From positions 1-33,837 of the IMG/VR virus record IMGVR_UViG_3300030202_001841: 33,837 nucleotides of DNA. One strand, given 5' to 3'. The stretch is from a virus. A program made the position numbers and the translations under genes. The notes beneath the pieces were generated by a model. That model did not search any database, was not told the DNA's origin, and saw nothing but the letters and a program-made list of their open reading frames with translations. Positions 6,104 to 14,403 of the stretch are shown here, one piece after another (positions within the stretch are counted from its first letter, which is position 1; each line of letters begins with the position of its first letter).

Positions 6104-7728
6104 TACTTAACTTTTAAAATTACTTTAGTTCCTTGATCAGTTACAGCATCTGTTGTTTTAAAATAAACAAGACCTGCTGTATTTGTTATGCTTTGTTTAG
6201 GATTAAATATAATTTTATAAGGTTTGCCAGTTTTAATGTTCTCTGCATTTTCTACACTAATACTACCAAAGTATATTTTGTTATTTCGTTCTGTTGCAAA
6301 ATTAGTTAATAAATTACCTGTATTGAATTGAACTTCTTCAAATTCTAATAAGCTATCATCAAATTGAATTACAAATTGCATACCCGCTAAATCATCTTTT
6401 TCGAGCTCAACTACTAATTCAACCTTATCGTTAACTAAGCTTGTTGAAATATCTAAATCTAAATTTTCAGATGAATTTTGTACTATAGATCCTCTTGCAA
6501 TACCACTTTCTGTTTCTTCAACTATAGGTTCAAATGAATGTGAAAAGTCTACATCTCCAATAAGCCCATGACCAAAATCAAAAACTTTATCAGAATCAGT
6601 AGGTGTAAAATGTTTCTTTTGTCCAAAGTAATAATCGTCTGTAGCATACCCATATTGAGTTTTTTCGCCCCAAACGTTCTTAGCTCCATTAGTAGAGCTA
6701 GTAAAATATTCGCTAACGTTTTCATCCATTATATGACTAAGCATTACATATGAGTCGTCAAAGTCTATAGTACCGCTGTTATTAACTTCACCTAGTAAGT
6801 ATTGCATTGCATGTGTAAATGTATTTGCTGAACCGCTTGGGCTGTTGCCAGCTCCAATAGCTTCTTTAAATACTAAAAATACATCAGTTACAGTAACTAC
6901 ATCATCTAACCAATCACTTGCAAGATCATTATCAACAGTTATTTCAATATCGTATTTTACGTCATTTTCTAATCCAGTTACTATAGCTTGTGAGTTAGCA
7001 TCAAAATTACCACTTGCTACACTACTATTATTACTTAATATGTTGTATTTATAATGCGTCGGTTTGTCATTCTCAGTTTTAAGATTTATAGTAACACTAC
7101 CAGCATCACCACCTTCAACATCAGATAATGTTATTTTTTGTTGCATTGCATCAACATCGTATTTTGTTGACGTTGAATTGTCTTCAGCTCTCATCCAGTT
7201 AAGATGGGTTACATTATTATAATTACTATAATTAGTATTAATTTTATCTTTAATTTTAAAATCAACTTCAATTAAAGTATTGTTGTATGTTATACCTACA
7301 CCATCTTGAATTGTTATTCTTTCAACTGACCAATCGTTATCTGTTGGATATGAATTAGTATCTCCTTGTACTTGTGATCTGTTAAACCAACCATGTAAAT
7401 ACTGAGCTGAAAGATTATCTTCATCATAAGTACTTAAAATTTTATACTTATAACCATCCCAATGTGTTAATGAAGTTTGTGCATTTGTATTTGCCGAGTT
7501 GTCTGTAACCTTAAATCTATGTTCAATCTTCTGTAACAATTTGTTATTGTACTCATAATCAAATATATACAAGTTAGGTGCTACATCCGCTGTAACCTGT
7601 ATTGTATTAAACTTTATAGTTATAGTGTCACCAACTTCAAAATCTGGGCTATCTATATAACTGTGATCAAGTTTTAAATCTTGTGCCAAACAGAATAATG
7701 GTAATAATAAAAACAATAGTTTTCTCAT
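6103..7728 (-). CDS. Large secreted protein with dockerin-like and cohesin-like regions
   Basis: 541 residues. The signal peptide is MRKLLFLLLPLFCLAQ. Residues about 18-205 form a beta-rich domain (FEVGDTITIKFNTIQVTADV, then a W/Y-rich stretch). Residues 208-275 look like a fibronectin-III-type strand set (GSVTINLKTENDKPTHYKY, LENDVKYDIEITVDN). At 313-326, GEVNNSGTIDFDDS resembles a dockerin calcium loop (D-x-N-x-D-G-x-I/V-x-x-x-D) with two acidic positions altered. The last 110 residues (VELVVELEKDDLAGMQFVIQ, then LLEFEEVQFNTGNLL) follow the cohesin strand pattern. No catalytic motif is visible, so it looks structural or adhesive. It is the best candidate substrate for the CsgG-like channel next to it. 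Its last base is shared with the small lipoprotein's start. Family function is not known to me. Confidence 0.7.
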   Translation of the reverse strand: MRKLLFLLLPLFCLAQDLKLDHSYIDSPDFEVGDTITIKFNTIQVTADVAPNLYIFDYEYNNKLLQKIEHRFKVTDNSANTNAQTSLTHWDGYKYKILSTYDEDNLSAQYLHGWFNRSQVQGDTNSYPTDNDWSVERITIQDGVGITYNNTLIEVDFKIKDKINTNYSNYNNVTHLNWMRAEDNSTSTKYDVDAMQQKITLSDVEGGDAGSVTINLKTENDKPTHYKYNILSNNSSVASGNFDANSQAIVTGLENDVKYDIEITVDNDLASDWLDDVVTVTDVFLVFKEAIGAGNSPSGSANTFTHAMQYLLGEVNNSGTIDFDDSYVMLSHIMDENVSEYFTSSTNGAKNVWGEKTQYGYATDDYYFGQKKHFTPTDSDKVFDFGHGLIGDVDFSHSFEPIVEETESGIARGSIVQNSSENLDLDISTSLVNDKVELVVELEKDDLAGMQFVIQFDDSLLEFEEVQFNTGNLLTNFATERNNKIYFGSISVENAENIKTGKPYKIIFNPKQSITNTAGLVYFKTTDAVTDQGTKVILKVK

Positions 7729-8189
7729 AGTTTTAATTTCTTAATAATGTTTTCAGATAATTTTTTTAATGCAACACTTACACTGTTTTGTGTAAATTTA
7801 CCTTGTTCATTTAATAGAATTAAAGAAGTTGTAATATCTTTTGCCGTACCTTTTACTTTTACTTTTTTCTTTTTGTATTTAGCAATAGCGATTATTTCGG
7901 TTTGACTTGACGATTTGCTATACAATGCAATATTTGATTGCGTTCTTTTTACGTCAAAATAAATTAGTTCAACATCTAAAACATTCTCACTTCTATCGTT
8001 TAAATTATAATCTTGATCTTGAACTACTTCTTCTAATATATTTTTCAAACCAAACCCAACGTTCCTATTGCCTACTAAAGGACCAGTTTGAATTGAATTT
8101 TTTATATCGTTTATTTTAATATCTTGTGCAGATATTACAATACAGAATAATAAACTACTTATTATCTTTATTCCTTTTATGTATTTCAT
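7725..8189 (-). CDS. Small exported CsgG-like protein (second, shorter copy)
   Basis: 154 residues from the ATG at 8189. An upstream TTG at 8201 is open, but the ATG gives a clean signal peptide (MKYIKGIKIISSLLFCIVISAQ), so I prefer it. The mature part has GFGLKNILEEVV, DVELIYFDVKRTQSN, AIAKYKKKKVKVKGTAKD and a C-terminal helix SVSVALKKLSENIIKKL. This reads as a shortened CsgG/LpoB-type fold: a strand with L/V alternation, a modified central sheet, and the terminal amphipathic helix that follows a small-residue turn. It overlaps the secreted-protein gene by four bases (ATGA) and the upstream small membrane gene by 35. Two CsgG-like proteins in one operon suggest a hetero-assembly, but homology is read from pattern only. 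Confidence 0.6.
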   Translation of the reverse strand: MKYIKGIKIISSLLFCIVISAQDIKINDIKNSIQTGPLVGNRNVGFGLKNILEEVVQDQDYNLNDRSENVLDVELIYFDVKRTQSNIALYSKSSSQTEIIAIAKYKKKKVKVKGTAKDITTSLILLNEQGKFTQNSVSVALKKLSENIIKKLKL

Positions 8190-8319
8190 GCCATCTAGCA
8201 ACTGTAAAACCTATTGAAACCAATAGTAAAACTATTTTAAGTATATCTTCAACCGAAGTCATTGATAGTGTAAAAGCTGATGTGTTCAGCATCAGTACTT
8301 TTAAATCCTGAGTATCCAT
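8155..8319 (-). CDS. Small single-span membrane protein, 54 residues
   Basis: Found by reading the minus strand between the CsgG-like gene and the basic-protein gene. The ATG at 8319 overlaps the stop of the upstream gene by one base (TAATG), and the frame runs to a TAG at 8155. The product has a polar start (MDTQDLKVLMLNTSAF), a hydrophobic span at about 24-40 (ILKIVLLLVSIGFTV), and a short basic tail (ARWHEIHKRNKDNK). One span with a positive C-terminus would suit a pinholin-like or small regulatory membrane protein. Marine phages often carry such a gene in this setting. No family assigned. The overlap at both ends supports it as real despite its size. Confidence 0.55.
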   Translation of the reverse strand: MDTQDLKVLMLNTSAFTLSMTSVEDILKIVLLLVSIGFTVARWHEIHKRNKDNK

Positions 8320-8594
8320 TATTTTTTTCTTTTAAGTGATTTGACCCTTCTTGGTTTTCCTGCTGGTTGTCCTAATCTTTTCTTCTCGCGAATCTTTTTA
8401 GCTTTCTCGGAAGAAGACATTTCTCCGGATGTTTTTGGTGTTTTACTGGATACTCTTTTACTGGGTCTACAATATGGTACACCTCTACCGTCGCCTTTTC
8501 TACGACCGCATGGCTTACCTGTTCTTACGTCAATCCATTTTTCTTTGAACCAACGTTTAAGTGATGCTCCCTTTTTGGTTTTTCTTACAGCCAT
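8319..8594 (-). CDS. Small basic Trp/Cys protein conserved in marine phages
   Basis: 91 residues, strongly basic (many Lys/Arg). Motifs: SLKRWFKEKWIDVRTGKPCG, then GVPYCRPSKRVSSKTPKT, ending in a K/R-rich tail. The W-F-K-E-K-W-x-D, C-G-R-x-K-G and Y-C-R-P-S-x-R pattern recurs in small proteins I know from uncultured marine phages and some giant viruses, where the function is unknown. I cannot name the family with certainty. Two Cys at spacing 13 plus basic residues could bind metal or nucleic acid. Its start overlaps the stop of the next small gene by one base (TAATG). It sits right after the large internal virion protein, so it may be packaged, but that is inference. Confidence 0.7.
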   Translation of the reverse strand: MAVRKTKKGASLKRWFKEKWIDVRTGKPCGRRKGDGRGVPYCRPSKRVSSKTPKTSGEMSSSEKAKKIREKKRLGQPAGKPRRVKSLKRKK

Positions 8595-8710
8595 TACTTT
8601 TTCTTTTTACCTTTATTTTTTCTACATTTAGCTATAGCTCCACTCGCGTATGCGGATGGGAATACTTTGTATTGTCTTTTTACTTTATAGTAACACGCGT
8701 CTTTTGGCAT
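8594..8710 (-). CDS. Very small basic Cys protein, 38 residues
   Basis: Read directly from the minus strand. The ATG at 8710 lies two bases after the stop of the 1,894-residue gene, and the frame closes at a TAA that overlaps the next ATG. The product begins MPKDACYYKVKRQYKVF, continues PSAYASGAIAKCRKN and ends in a Lys run. The motif K-D-A-C-Y-x-K-V-K-x-x-Y-K-V-x-P-S-A-x-A-S-x-A-x-x-K-C-R is well conserved in small phage and giant-virus proteins of unknown role, and this makes me confident it is a gene. Two cysteines separated by 22 residues might pair or bind metal. It forms a tandem with the next basic Cys protein. Confidence 0.65.
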   Translation of the reverse strand: MPKDACYYKVKRQYKVFPSAYASGAIAKCRKNKGKKKK

Positions 8711-8712
8711 AA

Positions 8713-11700
8713 TTAAAATACTTTTTTTGGTTTACGTTTTATTTCTTTTTTCTTTTTCTTTTTTCTTTTATCCTGTTCCCATTCTAATTCCCACTTACTC
8801 CATCCTAATGCATTAGCTATTCTCATCCACTCTTCGTTTTCCGTATCTAATGCGTCTTTTATATTGGTTAATTTTTTAATACCTCTATCAAGCGGTACGT
8901 TTGTTGTTGCACTAACTAATTGTCCTATAGCCATTGCGGCAGGGTTATCTAACGATAATCCTTTTTCTTTTATTTCTTTTTTATTCCAATCAAATGTTCT
9001 GCCGGCTGATCTTACTTTTCTTATTTTAGATGATATTGGAGGCGATATATTGATTAAATCTATAGCCACGTCTTGTTTATTACCATCTTTAGCTATTTTT
9101 ATTATAGCATTTTTTACAGTTGAAACCGCTGCGCCGGCAAATCCAGTTCCCCTTAATAACGAGTCAACCATTCCGTTTACAATATTACCGTACTTTTCAG
9201 CTTCTTTTTCATCGTCTGGTTCTTCATCGCCAAATGCAATTGCGAATAAAGCTTGCTGCATAGCGTTGAATATAACGTTTTGGATAGCACCATAGTAAAT
9301 TATCTTAGATATATTAGTTTTAGCATCACCACGACCGTTTTTAAGATCACTAGCAGCTCTTTGTATAATTCTAGCATATTGAGCTGGTGTATTTGCAAAA
9401 GCTAATATAATACGCCCTAATGGACCCGCCTGTTGTTGGCTAATTCTATCAGGTCTACTTGATTGCTGGTTCTCTTCTGTTATTTCTCTAAAATCTAAAA
9501 ATGCTTTATCTTGCGCTTCTTTTTCTGATAAACCTTTTTTAATGTAAGATTTTAATCTGTTTCTATAAAATGATGCTCCACCCGTTGCAATAGCAAAACT
9601 ATCTGCAATTTGTGTTGGTAAAAATCCTAGTTTTAATAATTTATTTACAAATGCTTTAGCTTTGTTTTTAGATTCAGCTGCGATTTCAGCAATGTCAGCT
9701 TCGTTAACATTTATTTTTAAACCATTTCTTCTTTCAATTAAATAATCTGAATTCATTATAAACATTACGTCTTTCCAAAACTGCGGTTGGTTTGCAAATG
9801 CCGCCGCCGCTTTCAATGGATTATTATCAGTAAAGTTTATAAAGTTAACAGATGATATTGTTTGTAGTACCGCAGATCTCATATTAAAGAACATGATTGC
9901 ACCAACAGAACCATTAAGCCAATCTACAAATCTGCCAGTCAATTGATCACCAGGGTAACCTCTATTTCGACCAGTTTGCATACGCTGTAACATGTTATTT
10001 AAAGCTGATCTGTATCCTTTACCAAATGCAGCTTCTAATTTATTCATATTAGCTTCGCTAAATATTATATCAACATTCGATTGCCATTGAGATAATGCTT
10101 CTTTTCTTGTTGTTGTATTTAATCCTTGTAACAAATCTGTTGTCATTGTACCCATTAACCAGTTTTTGTCTGGTTTAGGATAAGCCATATCTTTATTTAT
10201 TTTTATTAATTGATCAGCAAAAGATAATAAATTAGTATCTTCTTTTACATAATTAACTAATGTTTTTAAATCAGCCTGACTTAAACCATCAACATCCATA
10301 TTTTGTTTATTCCAAATATAAACTCTTATAGCTTGCTCAACCGTGAATGGCTCGCCTGGTAATTTATTTTTTAATACTTTTGGTGCAATATTAGCTATTT
10401 TTTTAATTTGTTTAAAATCATTAGCAAGTGCTACTCTAGTGTTAGATATATCAACCATTGCTTTAGCAAATGGGTCTAATAAGTTTTTCTTAAACCAAGC
10501 TAACTGTAGATCTCCTTGTTTTCCTTTACCAACCATTTTATATAACAATCCCATAAAATCTTGTGCAGATGGCGGAATACCTATATAATCAAACGAACCT
10601 TTATCTTTACCAGCAACTTCAGCTTTAGCTTTAGCATATCTATAAACAGATTTTATACCTGTTTTGTTCTGAAGAATATTGTTAAATTCTTTATCTAAGT
10701 CTATATTATCAGTTTCTTCTTTAATTTTTTGTTTATTTACTAAATCTAATACACCATCTGATTTTAATAATTTATTTATGCCTTTTGTTGTGTCTATACT
10801 ATGGTCAGATTTATTACTTGTAATATTTATATTGTCTGGTAAAAACCTAAGTGTAGGAATAACATTACCATCTTTATCTGTTTTACTACGAGCTATTCTA
10901 AATGTCACTGTAACATCTCCCTCTAATTTGGGCACAGGCAAATTTAATGGATTTTTGCCTATGTAATACAGCCCCTTCCCTTTTATCTGTATATAATATG
11001 TATCTTTTTTATTATATAATTCTTCAATTACTGATTGACTAACAACTTCTCTGGTTGTAATTTCATTTTGTAAATTTTCTTTTTTTAATTTATTAAATAT
11101 ATTAATAGGTATTTTGTTACCACTTTTTTGTAAATTAACACCTAATTCAGCCGCCCTTTGTTTATATTTATCTAAAGCGGGTTTAGCTTTTTCTAATATA
11201 TTATCTAATGTAATTTGTAAACTTTCACTAATTTTAGTATTTTTAGAATTTGTAAAAATTTTTTTATTAAAATCATATTGGCCATTTATGCTGCTATATT
11301 GAGGTTTTTCCAATTTAGCTTCAATATTAAAGCTTTGTCCGGCTATTTCAAACTGTATATCGGGAGCACCCCCTTCTTCTGTTTGTTTTCCTACTATTTT
11401 AAATATAGGATTTTTTACTCCTGCAGCATTTTTATAAACAACTCTTTCATAAGCAATACCTCTGCTGATGTTTACCTTTTCAGCAATTTCGTTAATCATT
11501 GCATCAATATCTAAGGACTCTACATTGTTTACAGTTACATTTTCTCTTATAACTTTTTCAGCTATTTTTCCTTCTTCTTTAGATTTAAAATAAGTTTTTA
11601 CTTTTTTAACAAACGCATTTAAAGCTTTTTGAAAATCATTTGTTTTCTTTAGTGTTGCTCTAAATACTTTTAATCCACCTTTAAATGCTCTTTTAATTAA

Positions 11701-14397
11701 AACAGGCGATATACCAAAAGCTATTATTCCAGGATCTTTTGTGTCTATGCTATCAATATACCTATCTATTCTTTCTAATAGCTTTGGGATTGCTCCCTCG
11801 GGTATTTCTTTGCCTTGTAGCTCTTGTCTTTCTAAAAAATCTTTTTGTACTTGAGGATCAGATAAAACTTCAGCAATAGCATCTTTACCTATTTCCTGTG
11901 CAAGATTATCTGCTAATGTTTTCTTTCTTGCTCTTAACGTTGTTAAACCGCCTTCTGTATAATAAGAAAGCATTTGTTCTTGTGTAGGATTTTTATATTC
12001 AAATATTTTTTTACCTTCTTTTGTTTGTTCTCTTTTTCCTGTATCTATTTTTTCAAATAAAGGTAATTTATTTTTAACAGCATTGGGTATTGATTTTATA
12101 ATAGCGTCGTAATTAGAACTTAAAAAGCTAGCAAATCTACTATTTTGTTCTTCTGCAGTACTAAAATTACCGCCCATTTCTTCAAGAACACTATCAGCAA
12201 TTTTAAACTTACTTAGCTTATTTATTTCTGTAAGAATTTCATTTTTATCTCTACCGCTTTTTTCTATTATACCAGGTAGCTTACCTTTTAATATTTGTTT
12301 AGCTTCTGTTTGTACAGACTCTTTTGTAATACCGGCTATATCTCTTAATTGTTCTTTTGCTTTTGGTTCTGTTCTTACAAAATCTAAAGTTTCTTGTGTT
12401 GTATCGTCTAAATCTATTTTAGATTCTTTTATTTCAGTTACGTCTTGTGTAAACTCTTTACCTAGCACCCTATTCGATGCTTCAATTGCTCTAGCTTTTA
12501 AAAACTTATTTATATACCCAGATAATGGAACACCACTATCCGGCTTATAAGATCTTATTAAATCAAATATACCTCTTTCACCAGTTTCAATTTCATCTCT
12601 CAATAACTGTTCATCGTAATTTGGTGCATCTTTTCTTTTTCTTACCAGTTTATTTGTAATAGGTCTAAACTTTTCAATAATATCAAGAGCACCATCTACG
12701 CCTTGTTCTTCGTATATTTTTTGTACATCATTAGATACTTTCTTTTGCGTAGCTTTATCTAATGCGACTTCCCTTAGTTTATCAGCAGCTGAAATTACAC
12801 CAAAGTCGGACATTAAAACACCTTCAGGTTTTATTGGTTTTTCTAATATTTTAATTAACTGAGTCAGTTTATCATTGTATATATTATCTAACTTTGATTC
12901 TTCTTTTTTTATACGAGCCTCAATAACATCTTTAGTTTCAGTGTCGGTAATTTTATTTAAACCTTCTTTTGCTTCAGCAATTTTCACTTTATTTATAGCG
13001 TATTCTTTTAGCTCAGCATTGTCAAAAGAATTTAAAACTTTTTCATTTAAAACTTTATTATCAATAACACTTTGTTGTAATTCAAGTATTTCATCTAATA
13101 TTAAATCATTAGGGTTATTATTATATTCTTTTTCTAATTTTGATATTTTATTTACAGTTTCTAAAGTTTTCTTTTTAACAGCATCTGGGGATAATCTTTG
13201 CTCAGTATATATTTTAGCTTGTGGAGTTTTACTTGCGCTTGCCAATCCTCCACCAATAATAGAACTAATCATATAGGTGTCACTAGCCCTATATATTATA
13301 TTACCCCAATCATAATTTCCATTTTCGTCTTTATATCCAAAAGCGTTTTCATCATCCCATAGTTTATCTATATATCTATTTGTTTCTTGGGCAGCTACTT
13401 CAGATATACCTTCTAAATTAGCACCTGTAAATATTCTACCTGTTAAAGTTTTTGTTAAATTTTTATAAAGATTTTTAGCTGCTTTTGGTGCAACTTTTTC
13501 TAATGCAGTACCGCCAAATCCTTTTAAAATACCTCTAGTTACGGTTTCACTAATTAATTCAACACCACCTTGTGAAAGCGCAGTTGCAAATGTGCCTGCG
13601 TCTCCTCTTTTATCAGGGTTAACTTCTATTTTAGATTTGTACGCTCCACCGGAGGCGGAAGAAAAAATTGTTGCGTATCCTATAGGCCCGCCATATATTG
13701 CAGCGGCAATACTAGGTATTGCTTCTACAACTCCATCCGCAATTTTTAAAGACCCATCTTTAATTTTACCAGATAATAAATCTTCTGTTGCTGTTGTTGA
13801 AGCATCTTCATATGAAACTTCATCAATAGCTTGATCTGCGCTTCTTAAAACGTCTCCAGCCCCTCTAGTAACATCTAGTATAGGGTCAAAAAATTCTTCT
13901 GCCGATGCATCTAACAATTGGTCCCTTTGTTCTTTTGTAATTTTACCAGATTCAACTAATTGTTGTGATCTAATATTTAACAATGTTTCTGTAGCGCCCA
14001 CAAAAGCTTCTGATAAATTTTCTGCAAAAAATTCATACCCACTTTTAAGTAAGCTTACGGGAAATTGTGCTTTTTGTATTATACCTTTACCTGTGGGTGT
14101 TTTATCAGCAGCCCCAATTAATGCATTAAATGCAGCCCCAACTATTTTAGCTTTATTTTGAAATTCCCCAGAACCAGGATCCGACTTGGATTCCATATCG
14201 GGTGCTGCAGTTTCCTCCACAACCGCACCCGGTGCTGTGGGAGTTTGAAAATCCGGCGACATACCTTCGTTAAAAGGTTTTTCTATTTTTTGTATGTCGG
14301 GATTATTTTGTAAAAATTGTTCAAAACTTACATTTTTAATTTTAGCTTGCTCTTCCAGCTCTTCTAATGTAAATTGCACACCTTGATATTCGTACAT
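8713..14397 (-). CDS. Giant internal virion (ejection) protein with embedded nuclease-like core
   Basis: 1,894 residues, by far the longest gene. Size, helical composition and place after two other virion proteins fit the largest internal core/ejection protein of podoviruses (T7 gp16 position). N-terminal 1-100 is acidic and Pro-rich. Segments 120-400 hold glycine/alanine-rich amphipathic stretches (AIPSIAAAIYGGPIGYATIF) that could insert in membranes. Residues about 605-640 (GIFDLIRSYKPDSGVPLSGY) resemble sigma-70 region 2. Residues 984-1028 hold a probable PD-(D/E)XK core: E984, P1012-D1013 and E1026-A-K1028. The last 600 residues carry the block common to such marine phage proteins, with hydrophobic AVLQTISSVNFINF and ALFAIAFGDEEPDD and the end LGWSKWELEWEQ, then a Lys-rich tail. 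Probably ejected with DNA to build the conduit. It is best viewed as a polyvalent multi-domain protein. Confidence 0.7.
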   Translation of the reverse strand: MYEYQGVQFTLEELEEQAKIKNVSFEQFLQNNPDIQKIEKPFNEGMSPDFQTPTAPGAVVEETAAPDMESKSDPGSGEFQNKAKIVGAAFNALIGAADKTPTGKGIIQKAQFPVSLLKSGYEFFAENLSEAFVGATETLLNIRSQQLVESGKITKEQRDQLLDASAEEFFDPILDVTRGAGDVLRSADQAIDEVSYEDASTTATEDLLSGKIKDGSLKIADGVVEAIPSIAAAIYGGPIGYATIFSSASGGAYKSKIEVNPDKRGDAGTFATALSQGGVELISETVTRGILKGFGGTALEKVAPKAAKNLYKNLTKTLTGRIFTGANLEGISEVAAQETNRYIDKLWDDENAFGYKDENGNYDWGNIIYRASDTYMISSIIGGGLASASKTPQAKIYTEQRLSPDAVKKKTLETVNKISKLEKEYNNNPNDLILDEILELQQSVIDNKVLNEKVLNSFDNAELKEYAINKVKIAEAKEGLNKITDTETKDVIEARIKKEESKLDNIYNDKLTQLIKILEKPIKPEGVLMSDFGVISAADKLREVALDKATQKKVSNDVQKIYEEQGVDGALDIIEKFRPITNKLVRKRKDAPNYDEQLLRDEIETGERGIFDLIRSYKPDSGVPLSGYINKFLKARAIEASNRVLGKEFTQDVTEIKESKIDLDDTTQETLDFVRTEPKAKEQLRDIAGITKESVQTEAKQILKGKLPGIIEKSGRDKNEILTEINKLSKFKIADSVLEEMGGNFSTAEEQNSRFASFLSSNYDAIIKSIPNAVKNKLPLFEKIDTGKREQTKEGKKIFEYKNPTQEQMLSYYTEGGLTTLRARKKTLADNLAQEIGKDAIAEVLSDPQVQKDFLERQELQGKEIPEGAIPKLLERIDRYIDSIDTKDPGIIAFGISPVLIKRAFKGGLKVFRATLKKTNDFQKALNAFVKKVKTYFKSKEEGKIAEKVIRENVTVNNVESLDIDAMINEIAEKVNISRGIAYERVVYKNAAGVKNPIFKIVGKQTEEGGAPDIQFEIAGQSFNIEAKLEKPQYSSINGQYDFNKKIFTNSKNTKISESLQITLDNILEKAKPALDKYKQRAAELGVNLQKSGNKIPINIFNKLKKENLQNEITTREVVSQSVIEELYNKKDTYYIQIKGKGLYYIGKNPLNLPVPKLEGDVTVTFRIARSKTDKDGNVIPTLRFLPDNINITSNKSDHSIDTTKGINKLLKSDGVLDLVNKQKIKEETDNIDLDKEFNNILQNKTGIKSVYRYAKAKAEVAGKDKGSFDYIGIPPSAQDFMGLLYKMVGKGKQGDLQLAWFKKNLLDPFAKAMVDISNTRVALANDFKQIKKIANIAPKVLKNKLPGEPFTVEQAIRVYIWNKQNMDVDGLSQADLKTLVNYVKEDTNLLSFADQLIKINKDMAYPKPDKNWLMGTMTTDLLQGLNTTTRKEALSQWQSNVDIIFSEANMNKLEAAFGKGYRSALNNMLQRMQTGRNRGYPGDQLTGRFVDWLNGSVGAIMFFNMRSAVLQTISSVNFINFTDNNPLKAAAAFANQPQFWKDVMFIMNSDYLIERRNGLKINVNEADIAEIAAESKNKAKAFVNKLLKLGFLPTQIADSFAIATGGASFYRNRLKSYIKKGLSEKEAQDKAFLDFREITEENQQSSRPDRISQQQAGPLGRIILAFANTPAQYARIIQRAASDLKNGRGDAKTNISKIIYYGAIQNVIFNAMQQALFAIAFGDEEPDDEKEAEKYGNIVNGMVDSLLRGTGFAGAAVSTVKNAIIKIAKDGNKQDVAIDLINISPPISSKIRKVRSAGRTFDWNKKEIKEKGLSLDNPAAMAIGQLVSATTNVPLDRGIKKLTNIKDALDTENEEWMRIANALGWSKWELEWEQDKRKKKKKKEIKRKPKKVF

Positions 14398-14403
14398 AAT
14401 ATA

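Noticed and set aside
8190-8201. TTG start four codons upstream of the short CsgG-like gene
   Set aside because: The ATG at 8189 gives a clean signal peptide; the TTG is only an alternative start.
8126-8311. + strand open frame opposite the small membrane gene
   Set aside because: The minus-strand frame with stop/start overlaps at both ends explains the region better; neighbours are all minus strand.
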